NCBI RefSeq assembly: GCF_001889005.1
Contig: NZ_CP018153.1
Coordinates: 328,001 to 392,000 of the forward strand
Reading direction: 5' to 3'
DNA: 64,000 nt
From: Christiangramia salexigens
GTDB taxonomy: Bacteria > Bacteroidota > Bacteroidia > Flavobacteriales > Flavobacteriaceae
Every line of letters begins with the position of its first letter. Within the stretch, counting starts at the first letter, position 1. Position numbers and translations under genes: made by a program. Shown here piece by piece: positions 18,900 through 26,946 of the stretch. A model generated the notes under the pieces. That model was not told the DNA's origin and did no database searches. It worked only from the letters and a program-made list of their open reading frames with translations.

Positions 18900-20537
18900 T
18901 TAATATCCTGGATTCTGTGTTAAGTTGGTGTTCACACCTAAATCTGATGCCGGTATTGGCATTAAGTCTCTGAAAGCTTCAGTTCTTGCACCTTGAGGTA
19001 CTCCGCCTTTCCAAGGCCAAACACCACCGTCAGAGAATTTTCCAAAACGGATAAGGTCTGTTCTTCTGTGTGCTTCCCAATATAATTCACGGGCTCTTTC
19101 ATCTATAATGAATTCCTCATCTAGATCACCGGCGCTAATATTCTGACTATCGTTTCCGTAGGCACGCTCTCTGATCTTGTTGATATAGCTTACTGCAGTA
19201 GATGTGCTTCCTCCGCCACCTCTAACAACGGCTTCGGCGTACATTAAATAAGCATCTGCAAGTCTGAACATAGGGAAGTCATTATCAGGGAAATCTCCTG
19301 TTGGATCTGATCCTGCATTTCCATTTACGTCTACATTCTTGAATTTTGCAACTGCATAACCATCAGTAAATCTTGAAATATCATTGATCTCCTTGCTTTG
19401 ACCTTCAGTAAAGAAAAGAGCTCTTTTATCCTGTACATCCTCTATTGGATCATCATTATCATCAAGGAATTTATTTACCAGGGCAGAGGTAGTTCTAAGA
19501 CCAGCCCATCCACCGTTGATTCCAAAATCATCCGGATTCATATCTCCACCAACCGCAGCATGGATAATGAAGGTCATTCCACCATATGACTGAGTATTAA
19601 TCCCGTCATAAGTAATTGGAAAGATAATTTCATTCTGTGCACCATTAGTGTTGTTATCTGCAAGGAAAAGTTTTTGATAATCATCAACTAAAGTGAAACC
19701 GGAGTTGATCACCTTTTCAGTATACGTGATTACTTCAGCATTGTGATCTGTACCATTATACTTTTCTGAATTCAGATAAAGCTTAGATAACAGCATCCAA
19801 AGTGCGGCTTGGTCTGCACGACCATAAGCATTGGCACCCGGAGCTTTAAGATCTCCTTCTATAGCAAGCAATTCGCTTTCTACATAATCAAAAAGATCTG
19901 AACTATTAGTCTGCTTCGGAAGGAAAGCTCCCGGCTGATCGGCTTCGGTTACGAAAGGAGGATTGCCAAAAAGGTCTAAAGCATGCCAGTAACTTAAGGC
20001 TCTTAAGAATCTCGCCTCAGCTCTGTAAGTTGCAATTTCTGCTTTTAAAGAAGCATCAACACCTCTGGCGTTAAATTTTTCCTCAGTAGTTTGTCTTAAG
20101 AACTCGTTAGACTGAGCGATCTGATACATGATTCTGGAATACATTGTACGAATGAATTCGTTTCCTGAAGTCCAGTTTTGGGAATGAAGATCTTTAATGG
20201 TACCGTTATTCCATCCAATTACCGCCTCGTCTGTAGTTAATTCCTGCATAGACCAGTATAAACGCATATACTGAGAGAAACCTTCATCCAATCCTGTAAG
20301 ATCTGGATTTCCTGCCGGGCCTTGCTGTCCACTAACTGCGAAACCAGCATATAATTTAGCAAGGAACTGCTTATAGGCTGCCGGATCTTCAAAGGCAGAA
20401 GCCGCAGTTTCCCGGTTATCTTCTGGTTGAAGATCTAATTCGCTTTCGCACGACCATAATAGTGCCGCACCAAAGAAAACCAGGAAAATTGATTTAATTT
20501 TATTAAACATAAGTCTATTAATTTTTCTGTTTATCAT
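18900..20537 (-). CDS. susD: SusD-family glycan-binding outer-membrane lipoprotein
   Basis: The 545-residue product has the SusD layout: lipoprotein signal (ALLWSC), TPR-rich helical core and C-terminal RagB/SusD region (FRLADAYLMYAEAVVRGG...INKIRERAYG) ending in RTDLIRFGKF and a PIPASDLGVN tail. SusD forms a lid on the SusC porin and captures maltooligosaccharides. The ATG at 20537 overlaps the susC stop by one base, suggesting translational coupling. A second in-frame ATG at 20510 would give a shorter, more typical signal peptide (MFNKIKSIFLVFF) and may be the real start. Confidence 0.93.
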   Translation of the reverse strand: MINRKINRLMFNKIKSIFLVFFGAALLWSCESELDLQPEDNRETAASAFEDPAAYKQFLAKLYAGFAVSGQQGPAGNPDLTGLDEGFSQYMRLYWSMQELTTDEAVIGWNNGTIKDLHSQNWTSGNEFIRTMYSRIMYQIAQSNEFLRQTTEEKFNARGVDASLKAEIATYRAEARFLRALSYWHALDLFGNPPFVTEADQPGAFLPKQTNSSDLFDYVESELLAIEGDLKAPGANAYGRADQAALWMLLSKLYLNSEKYNGTDHNAEVITYTEKVINSGFTLVDDYQKLFLADNNTNGAQNEIIFPITYDGINTQSYGGMTFIIHAAVGGDMNPDDFGINGGWAGLRTTSALVNKFLDDNDDPIEDVQDKRALFFTEGQSKEINDISRFTDGYAVAKFKNVDVNGNAGSDPTGDFPDNDFPMFRLADAYLMYAEAVVRGGGGSTSTAVSYINKIRERAYGNDSQNISAGDLDEEFIIDERARELYWEAHRRTDLIRFGKFSDGGVWPWKGGVPQGARTEAFRDLMPIPASDLGVNTNLTQNPGY

Positions 20538-23464
20538 TAAAATATAAAGTTCAATCCAAGTACGAATCTTCTTGATCTTGGATAAAAGTTATTGTCTATT
20601 CCACCAAATACTTCAGGATCAAGTCCCTCATAATTTGTTATGGTAAGCACATTAGAAGCTGTTAATGAAGCTCTGAAGTCTACTGCATCACCAGGAATTG
20701 TATATCCAAGGCTCACGTTATCAAGCTTTACGAAATCTGCACCTCTTAAATAGTAATCTGAGAAGTACTGTGCATTCTGGAAGCCTGTTTCTAAAACGTT
20801 AGCATTTACGTTCGCATAGTAATCAGACGGCGTGTTGGTTGCAGCTTCTATAAAACCTCCAGAAGACTGGGTGTTGTTATAGATGTAGTTTCCAAAACTT
20901 CCTCTGAATGTAAAGCTGAAATCAAGATTCTTATAGTTCATGGTATTGGTTAATCCCATAAAGTAATCTGGAGTAGCTTTTTTATATGGTTGTCTGTCTG
21001 CTTCTGTGATCTGGTTGTCACCATTCACATCTACATAAGCACCTTCAATTGGTTGTCCCGCATCATTGTAAACCTGTCTGAATACAAAGAAAGTAGTAGG
21101 GTCATATCCTTCTTTCCAAAGTTGAATAGTATTACCTACACCACCGCCAATTCCTCCCTGAGGAATAAAGAAGTCCGGGTTATCACCTAATGTTAATTGG
21201 GTGATCTCTCTGTCCTGAAATGAAATATTATAATTCAATTCCCAGTTGAAGTTTTCTGATCTTGCGATCTCACCGCTTAATCCAACTTCAATACCTCTAC
21301 TTACAGTAGTTCCAACGTTAGTTAGTAACTGGTCTGAAAGGTTAGCACCTGCCGGTACCGGAACTGTAGCAATAAGATCTTTGGTCTCTCTGTAATATGC
21401 ATCTACAGAACCGCTTATACGGTTTGAAAAGAATCCGAAATCCAAACCTGCGTTATAGTTGATAAGACTTTCCCATTTAAGGTCTTCGTCATATTCCTCT
21501 GGTCTAAGGGTTGATACAAATTCATTACCAAACTGATATCTCGCGCCACCCTGGCTAGGAGAATAAAGTCCAAGATAACCATAGTTTCTTCCGATCTCAT
21601 AGTTACCAGTTTCTCCGTAACCACCTCTAATTTTTAATTTGGTTACAAATTTAGAATCTGCAAGGAAGGCTTCATTATGTAACTTCCATCCAATAGACGC
21701 AGCCGGGAAATAACCCCATCTGTTCTGTGGAGCAACTCTAGAGGAACCATCGGCACGAAAACTACCAGAGATCAAATATTTATCATTAATGTCGAAACTT
21801 GCTCTGGCGAAATATGATTCCAGAGTGTTTCTGTTAATGCTCTCTGGAAAATCTACCACCTGATCCTGTTGCGTTCCTATAGAATTAGAATAGCTGTAAA
21901 ATTCCTGATAGGAGTGACCAGCTGTAAGATCTACCTCGGTTTCAAAAAGATTGATTTCCTTCTTGTAATTTAGGTATGTGTCTAAAAGATAGTTTCGGTT
22001 AAATCCTGAATAATTCTGAAACTGATCGATATTGGAGGTGTTGGCTGCAGATGCCAGTGGTCTGAAATTTCCACCTCTTACTTCCGCATAATCAAAACCA
22101 GCACTCACTACCGCTTTTAATTCCGGTAACCAGTGGAATTTATATTCTGTATTTAAATTAGTAATAGATCTTCTGGTCTGGTTACCATTATCAAACTGTT
22201 CTAATAGTGCCACCGGGTTTCTGGTAGCAAGGTTTTGCTGAGTGATCCCGCCATTGGTTTGTCTTGTGAATTCAAAATACCCACCAAATGGGCTGTTTGG
22301 GTCATAGATCGGTTGAGTTGGATCAAATCCAACAGCAGAACCTATAGCTCCCTGATCTGCGAATTCATTCTTATCAAGACTGTTCTTTGAAGTAAGGCTC
22401 AATTTTAAATGATTATCTAAAAGATCCTGATTCAAAGCGATGTTGAAAGCGTTTCTTTCGTAGAAATCACCTTTAAGTACTCCTGTTTCTGAAGTGTGGT
22501 TAAAGTTAGCTCTATAATAGAAGTTTCCAATACCTTGTGTAGCAGTAAGGTTGTGAATGGCTCCAACTGAAGTCTTATAGATCTCATCCTGCCAGTCTGT
22601 ATTAGATTCACCTAACAAAGATGGGTTTGTACCTGGAGCATTCTCTATAAGCTCTCTGAATTCATCAGCATTAAGAACATCAACTTTCTCTGTGATATTA
22701 CCAACAGATGCTTTTACATCATAGGTAAACTGGAAAGGAGAGTCTTTCTTACCTTTTTTAGTAGTAATAAGAATTACACCGTTAGAGGCTCTGGAACCAT
22801 AGATAGAAGTTGCAGCAGCATCCTTTAGTATAGTGAAATCTTCAATTTCATTTGGGTTAATAGAGTTAAGCGCGTTACGCGATCCCTGAACTCCCCTTTG
22901 ATCTAACGGCACTCCGTCTACTACGATAAGTGGATCGTTAGATGCACTTAAAGAAGCACCACCACGAATTCGGATAGTTCCTCCCTGTCCTGGAGCACCT
23001 CCACCGGGAGTGATCTGTACACCCGCAGACTTACCGGAAATAAGTTGTTCTGGAGCTACAACTGCACCCTGGTTAAATTGCTCGGTAGAGATCTTTTCCA
23101 CTGCACCGGTTGCATCCTGTTCTGAAGTTGCACCATATCCAATAAGTACGACTTCATCCAGGGTAGCCTGATCTTCATCCAATCTTACATCTATAGTAGA
23201 CTGGCCTTCAAAAGGGATTTCCTGTGAAGCAAATCCAAGAAATGAATAAACGATCACATCTTCATTCTTAACATCCTTAAGCGTGTAATTACCATCAAAA
23301 TCTGTGGTAGTACCATTGCTGGTACCTTTTACAATTACATTCACCCCGGGAATGGGTAGGCCGGTAGCACTCTCGGTGACATTACCGCTTACCACATTTT
23401 GGGCAAAAAAGCTCATCGGTAGCAACAAGAGCAGAAACAATGTGCTTTTAAATAGAGTTTTCAT
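20537..23464 (-). CDS. susC: SusC/RagA-family TonB-dependent outer-membrane transporter
   Basis: The 975-residue protein starts with a Sec signal (LLLLLPMSFFAQ) and a carboxypeptidase-like beta-sandwich (about 23-105, VSGNVTESATGLPIPGVNV). A TonB-box/plug segment follows (LDEVVLIGYGA, then the plug motif DPLIVVDGVPLDQRG and SIYGSRASNGVILITT), and then a 22-strand barrel ending RRFVLGLNFIF with the terminal Phe needed for insertion. It imports starch-derived oligosaccharides in complex with SusD. It is first in the minus-strand operon. A 16-bp LacI-type palindrome lies about 110 bases upstream, in the region shared with the divergent lacI gene. Confidence 0.95.
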   Translation of the reverse strand: MKTLFKSTLFLLLLLPMSFFAQNVVSGNVTESATGLPIPGVNVIVKGTSNGTTTDFDGNYTLKDVKNEDVIVYSFLGFASQEIPFEGQSTIDVRLDEDQATLDEVVLIGYGATSEQDATGAVEKISTEQFNQGAVVAPEQLISGKSAGVQITPGGGAPGQGGTIRIRGGASLSASNDPLIVVDGVPLDQRGVQGSRNALNSINPNEIEDFTILKDAAATSIYGSRASNGVILITTKKGKKDSPFQFTYDVKASVGNITEKVDVLNADEFRELIENAPGTNPSLLGESNTDWQDEIYKTSVGAIHNLTATQGIGNFYYRANFNHTSETGVLKGDFYERNAFNIALNQDLLDNHLKLSLTSKNSLDKNEFADQGAIGSAVGFDPTQPIYDPNSPFGGYFEFTRQTNGGITQQNLATRNPVALLEQFDNGNQTRRSITNLNTEYKFHWLPELKAVVSAGFDYAEVRGGNFRPLASAANTSNIDQFQNYSGFNRNYLLDTYLNYKKEINLFETEVDLTAGHSYQEFYSYSNSIGTQQDQVVDFPESINRNTLESYFARASFDINDKYLISGSFRADGSSRVAPQNRWGYFPAASIGWKLHNEAFLADSKFVTKLKIRGGYGETGNYEIGRNYGYLGLYSPSQGGARYQFGNEFVSTLRPEEYDEDLKWESLINYNAGLDFGFFSNRISGSVDAYYRETKDLIATVPVPAGANLSDQLLTNVGTTVSRGIEVGLSGEIARSENFNWELNYNISFQDREITQLTLGDNPDFFIPQGGIGGGVGNTIQLWKEGYDPTTFFVFRQVYNDAGQPIEGAYVDVNGDNQITEADRQPYKKATPDYFMGLTNTMNYKNLDFSFTFRGSFGNYIYNNTQSSGGFIEAATNTPSDYYANVNANVLETGFQNAQYFSDYYLRGADFVKLDNVSLGYTIPGDAVDFRASLTASNVLTITNYEGLDPEVFGGIDNNFYPRSRRFVLGLNFIF

Positions 23465-23496
23465 AAATTTTCTATTGGTTTTTACTAATAATTAAC

Positions 23497-23514
23497 CTTA
23501 TATTTTTACTTCCT
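23497..23514 (+). repeat. 18-bp exact repeat, copy 1 (susC upstream region)
   Basis: The 18 bases CTTATATTTTTACTTCCT occur here and again at 24767-24784 in the leader of the MFS transporter gene. This copy lies 33-50 bases upstream of the susC start, in inverse orientation to that gene. Shared placement in two regulatory regions of one locus suggests a function, though low complexity allows coincidence. Confidence 0.5.
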
Positions 23515-23572
23515 GAGGCTAAATGTATGTAAATTTCGATGCAATAATCGATAAACTCAAGCCAGCACTGGG

Positions 23573-23588
23573 ACGAAAACGTTTTCGT
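23573..23588. promoter_or_regulatory. LacI-family operator, perfect 16-bp palindrome
   Basis: ACGAAAACGTTTTCGT is a perfect palindrome with the central CG expected of LacI/GalR-family sites. It lies in the 222-base region between divergent susC and lacI and is the obvious site for the adjacent LacI protein. A near-copy lies before pfkA. Confidence 0.8.
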
Positions 23589-23632
23589 GTTGAAAACTTT
23601 CCAGGATTTAAGTCTTCGTAAGTTTATTGTGG

Positions 23633-23640
23633 TAAATTTG
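23633..23640 (+). promoter_or_regulatory. Probable -7 element of the lacI promoter
   Basis: TAAATTTG matches the Bacteroidota -7 consensus TAnnTTTG exactly, 46 bases before the lacI start and downstream of the operator palindrome. No TTG is seen at the ideal -33 distance, so the assignment is moderate. Confidence 0.45.
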
Positions 23641-23686
23641 CGAACCCTATTAATAATTCCCTATAGAAATAAGAATATACCAAAGA

Positions 23687-24715
23687 ATGAAGCCAAAACT
23701 TACCCTAAAACAGATCGCAAAAGAATTGGATGTCTCTATTTCAACTGTCTCCAAGGCACTTAGAGATAGTCCCGAAATTGGAGAGGAAACCCGTAAGAAG
23801 ATCAAGGCTTTTGCAAAATTTTATAATTACAAACCCAATAATATCGCTCTTAGTCTTAAGAACAGGAAGACCAAGACTATAGGAATCATTATTCCCGAGA
23901 TCGTGCATCATTTCTTTACCACCGTAATTAGTGGTGTTGAGAAGGTTGCTAATGAAATGGGGTATAACGTTTTGGTATGTCTTTCAGACAATTCGTTTGA
24001 TAAGGAAGTGCTTAATATGGAAATGCTGGCGAATGGGAGTACCGATGGTTTTATTATGTCTCTGGCAAAAGAAACCATGCAAAAAGGAGATTATCATCAC
24101 TTGCAGGAAGCGATCAATCAGGGGATGCCACTAGTTTTGTTTGACAGGGTGGTAGATGGGATCACATGTGATAAGGTGATCATAGATGATGTTATTGGGG
24201 CCAAAAAAGCAGTTCAGCATCTAATTGACGTGGGTTGTAAAAAAATAGGTCTTATTTCTACTGTAGATTATGTAAGCGTAGGGAATCTGCGTACCAGAGG
24301 TTATCAGCAGGCTCTCGAGGAAAATAATATTGCTGTGGAAGAACAGCATATTTTAAAGATCGAGAAAATGGAAGATAGTGAGACTGCCATTGAAAACTTT
24401 TTAAAGGATAAGGATCTGGACGGGATCTTCGCGGTAAATGAACACTTTGCTATTTCGGCTATTAAGGCGGTGAAAGAATGTGGTAAAAATGTGCCTGAAG
24501 ATGTATCTGTGATCGGGTTTACTGATGGAGAGCTTTCAAAAAGATTTATTCCAAGTTTGACCACGGTGAGTCAGCCGGGTTCTAAAATGGGTGAAGAAGC
24601 TGCGAGATTGTTGATAGAGAAGCTTGAGAGCAAAAATGATGAAGCCGAAAACTACCGTACTATAATTGTAGAGACGGGTCTGGTTACCAGGAATTCAACA
24701 AAAAGTGAGAAATAA
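23687..24715 (+). CDS. LacI-family transcriptional regulator of the maltose/starch locus
   Basis: The 342-residue protein is full length. The N-terminal HTH (LTLKQIAKELDVSISTVSKALRDS, about 4-28) and hinge helix (NYKPNNIALSLKNRKT) are followed by a periplasmic-binding-protein-like effector domain (about 62-335), including PLVLFDRV and VIGFTDGELSKRFIPSLTTV. It is divergent from susC with a perfect palindromic operator between them, and upstream of the MFS-pgmB-GH65 operon. It is therefore probably the maltose-responsive repressor of both arms, in contrast to the SusR-type control in Bacteroides. The effector could be maltose or a glucose phosphate. Confidence 0.92.
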   Translation: MKPKLTLKQIAKELDVSISTVSKALRDSPEIGEETRKKIKAFAKFYNYKPNNIALSLKNRKTKTIGIIIPEIVHHFFTTVISGVEKVANEMGYNVLVCLSDNSFDKEVLNMEMLANGSTDGFIMSLAKETMQKGDYHHLQEAINQGMPLVLFDRVVDGITCDKVIIDDVIGAKKAVQHLIDVGCKKIGLISTVDYVSVGNLRTRGYQQALEENNIAVEEQHILKIEKMEDSETAIENFLKDKDLDGIFAVNEHFAISAIKAVKECGKNVPEDVSVIGFTDGELSKRFIPSLTTVSQPGSKMGEEAARLLIEKLESKNDEAENYRTIIVETGLVTRNSTKSEK

Positions 24716-24736
24716 GCCATTATTTTAAAATTTATA

Positions 24737-24821
24737 TATATTTGCCAAGATTAAAATTTATCAAAACTTATATTTTTACTTCCTACCATTTTTTAAGTTT
24801 TGATAAGTCATAGCACTTATC
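24737..24821 (+). promoter_or_regulatory. Promoter -7 box and structured leader of the MFS-pgmB-GH65 operon
   Basis: TATATTTG at 24737-24744 matches TAnnTTTG exactly. About 15 bases further a perfect 13-bp inverted repeat begins (24758-24770 with 24794-24806). Its 3' arm overlaps the 5' arm of a second hairpin (GATAAG at 24802-24807 with CTTATC at 24816-24821), so the two stems exclude each other. No T tract follows either. The loop of the first stem carries the 18-bp repeat shared with the susC upstream region. This could be an operator pair or an mRNA switch. Confidence 0.45.
24767..24784 (+). repeat. 18-bp exact repeat, copy 2 (MFS leader)
   Basis: It is identical over 18 bases to 23497-23514. 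This copy lies 60-77 bases upstream of the MFS start, in the same orientation as that gene, at the base and loop of the 13-bp inverted repeat. Confidence 0.5.
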
Positions 24822-24843
24822 GTAACAAACAAAAGATTACGAT

Positions 24844-26277
24844 ATGCAAAAACCCCAATTAAAATTTTGGGATATCTGGAACATGAGTTTCGGATTCCTG
24901 GGTATTCAGTTTGGTTTTGCCCTTCAAGGCTCTACCATGTCTCGTATTTTTGAGACTCTTGGAGCAGAAAAGGACAATATTCCTCTACTGTGGATCGCCG
25001 CTCCCTTAGCAGGACTTATAGTTCAGCCTATCATTGGTTACCTGAGCGATAAAACCTGGCACAAATCCTTAGGAAGGCGCCGACCTTTCTTTTTATTGGG
25101 TGCTATATTAAGTTCCATTGCCTTATTATTAATGCCTTACAGTTCTGCGGTATGGATGGCAGCCGGACTTTTACTGGTTTTGGATGCCTCAATAAATATT
25201 TCGATGGAGCCCTTCCGGGCTTTAGTTGCAGATAAATTACCCGATTCACAAAGGAGTTATGGTTTTGTTATTCAAACGCTAATTATCGGAATTGGAACCT
25301 GGGTGGCCAGTAACCTTCCAAAGTTCATGAATAACGTGCTGGATATTAGTAATGAAGCCGCACCTGGTGTAGTGCCCGATTCAGTTAAAGTAGCATTCAT
25401 AGTAGGAGCAGTAGTTTTTATAGGGTCTATTTTAGTGACGGTATTGTCTACTAAAGAATATTCTCCTTCAGAAATGGAGAAATTTGAAGGAAAGGCTAAT
25501 ACCGAGGAGGATAAAGGTATGGCAAAGACCATTTTAGGTACTTATGCCCTGATGCCCAAGATCATGAAAAAATTGGGGATCGTACAATTCTTCTCATGGT
25601 TCGCATTTTTTGCTATGTGGACACTGGCTAACCCTGCATTGACAAGTCATATTTATAATGCGCCAAAGCCACAGATCGAAGATTTTGCGCAATTGGATGA
25701 TAATGGAGATATTCAATATGATGCAGACAGGGTAATATTATTTGAAGATGAACAATCCAGACTGGATTATGAAACTCAGGATAAGAGATATAACGACGCC
25801 AGTGATGATGTTGGCTCCAAAATGGGGATCTATGGATTATCATCTATGTTGTTTGCGCTCTTGCTAACTTTCTATACGTCCCGTTTTGCTATTAATCGTA
25901 GAATGGTTCATTTGGGAAGTTTATTACTGGGAGGTCTAGGCTTTCTGATCATGTTCTTTATTCCGGGAGATCCGGAAATGTTGTACCTGTGCTTTACCCT
26001 GATTGGCTTTGCCTGGGGAAGTATACTTTCAATGCCATATGCCATGCTTTCCAGTTCCGTTGAATCTTCTAAAATGGGACTAATGATGGGGGTGTTCAAC
26101 ATGTTCATCGTTATCCCGCAAATCATAGCGGCGCTTGGTGGAGTAGTATTTTTGCAAAAGATAATAGGAGAAGAATCGATACATGCTATGACCATTGCCG
26201 GGATCTTCCTGATCTTGGCGGCATTTTCAAATTTATTAATAACAGACAGAAAAGCGATAAAATATGAGCCAGCATAA
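24844..26277 (+). CDS. MFS sugar transporter (SLC45/GPH-like), probable maltose importer
   Basis: The 477-residue inner-membrane protein has about 12 transmembrane segments. Its N-terminal half carries the MFS loop 2-3 signature as GYLSDKTWHKSLGRRRPFF, characteristic of the SUC/SLC45-like branch. A charged insertion of about 60 residues after helix 6 (QIEDFAQLDDNGDIQYDADRV...) lies between helices 7 and 8. The gene leads an operon with beta-phosphoglucomutase, overlapping it by 14 bases, and a GH65 phosphorylase. That arrangement is typical for cytoplasmic phosphorolysis of maltose, so maltose or short maltodextrins are the likely substrates. Confidence 0.9.
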   Translation: MQKPQLKFWDIWNMSFGFLGIQFGFALQGSTMSRIFETLGAEKDNIPLLWIAAPLAGLIVQPIIGYLSDKTWHKSLGRRRPFFLLGAILSSIALLLMPYSSAVWMAAGLLLVLDASINISMEPFRALVADKLPDSQRSYGFVIQTLIIGIGTWVASNLPKFMNNVLDISNEAAPGVVPDSVKVAFIVGAVVFIGSILVTVLSTKEYSPSEMEKFEGKANTEEDKGMAKTILGTYALMPKIMKKLGIVQFFSWFAFFAMWTLANPALTSHIYNAPKPQIEDFAQLDDNGDIQYDADRVILFEDEQSRLDYETQDKRYNDASDDVGSKMGIYGLSSMLFALLLTFYTSRFAINRRMVHLGSLLLGGLGFLIMFFIPGDPEMLYLCFTLIGFAWGSILSMPYAMLSSSVESSKMGLMMGVFNMFIVIPQIIAALGGVVFLQKIIGEESIHAMTIAGIFLILAAFSNLLITDRKAIKYEPA

Positions 26278-26944
26278 AGTAAAGAATGCCCACAAAGCAT
26301 TCATTTTTGATCTGGATGGTGTAATAGTAGACACTGCAAAATTCCATTTTTTAGCCTGGAAAAAACTCGCTAACGATCTGGGGTTTGATTTTACTGAAGC
26401 TCAGAATGAACAATTAAAAGGAGTGAGCAGGGTAGAGTCATTAAAGAAAATTCTCAATTGGTGCAATATGGAGCTTACCGAGGAGGAATTTAACCGGCAA
26501 ATGGCTCTTAAAAATGAGAATTACCTGTCTTATGTGGATGAGATGGAAGATGATGAGATCCTTCCTGGAGTGTCCAAAGTTCTGGATCATCTGCTGGAAA
26601 AAAATATTCCATTTGCCCTGGGTTCTGCAAGTAAAAATGCGCGAACCATTCTTAAAAAAGTAGATCTGTATGACAAGTTTGATGCTATTGTAGATGGTAC
26701 AGACGTGGGCAAAGCTAAGCCAGATCCTGAGGTATTTCTTATCGCAGCCGAAAAATTAAATGTAGAAGCCAAAGACTGCGTGGTATTCGAAGATTCTGTT
26801 GCCGGAGTTCAGGCGGCTAATATTGGGGGAATGACTAGCATTGGAATAGGAGATAAAAATGTGCTGCATGAAGCAGATCATGTATTTCAGGATTTTTCTG
26901 AAATTGAGATAGAATTTATTGAAGAATTATTGAGAAAAGAATAG
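26264..26944 (+). CDS. pgmB: Beta-phosphoglucomutase (HAD superfamily)
   Basis: This enzyme converts beta-glucose-1-phosphate, released by an inverting GH65 phosphorylase, to glucose-6-phosphate. The 226 residues match the family. Nucleophile Asp16 and acid/base Asp18 lie in FIFDLDGVIVD, the helical cap follows, then GSASKNA (motif II), the conserved Lys in GKAKPDPEVF and metal-binding VVFEDSVAGVQAA (motif IV). It overlaps the MFS gene by 14 bases and ends 2 bases before the phosphorylase gene, so the three genes are a tight cytoplasmic module. Confidence 0.94.
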   Translation: MSQHKVKNAHKAFIFDLDGVIVDTAKFHFLAWKKLANDLGFDFTEAQNEQLKGVSRVESLKKILNWCNMELTEEEFNRQMALKNENYLSYVDEMEDDEILPGVSKVLDHLLEKNIPFALGSASKNARTILKKVDLYDKFDAIVDGTDVGKAKPDPEVFLIAAEKLNVEAKDCVVFEDSVAGVQAANIGGMTSIGIGDKNVLHEADHVFQDFSEIEIEFIEELLRKE

Positions 26945-26946
26945 AA

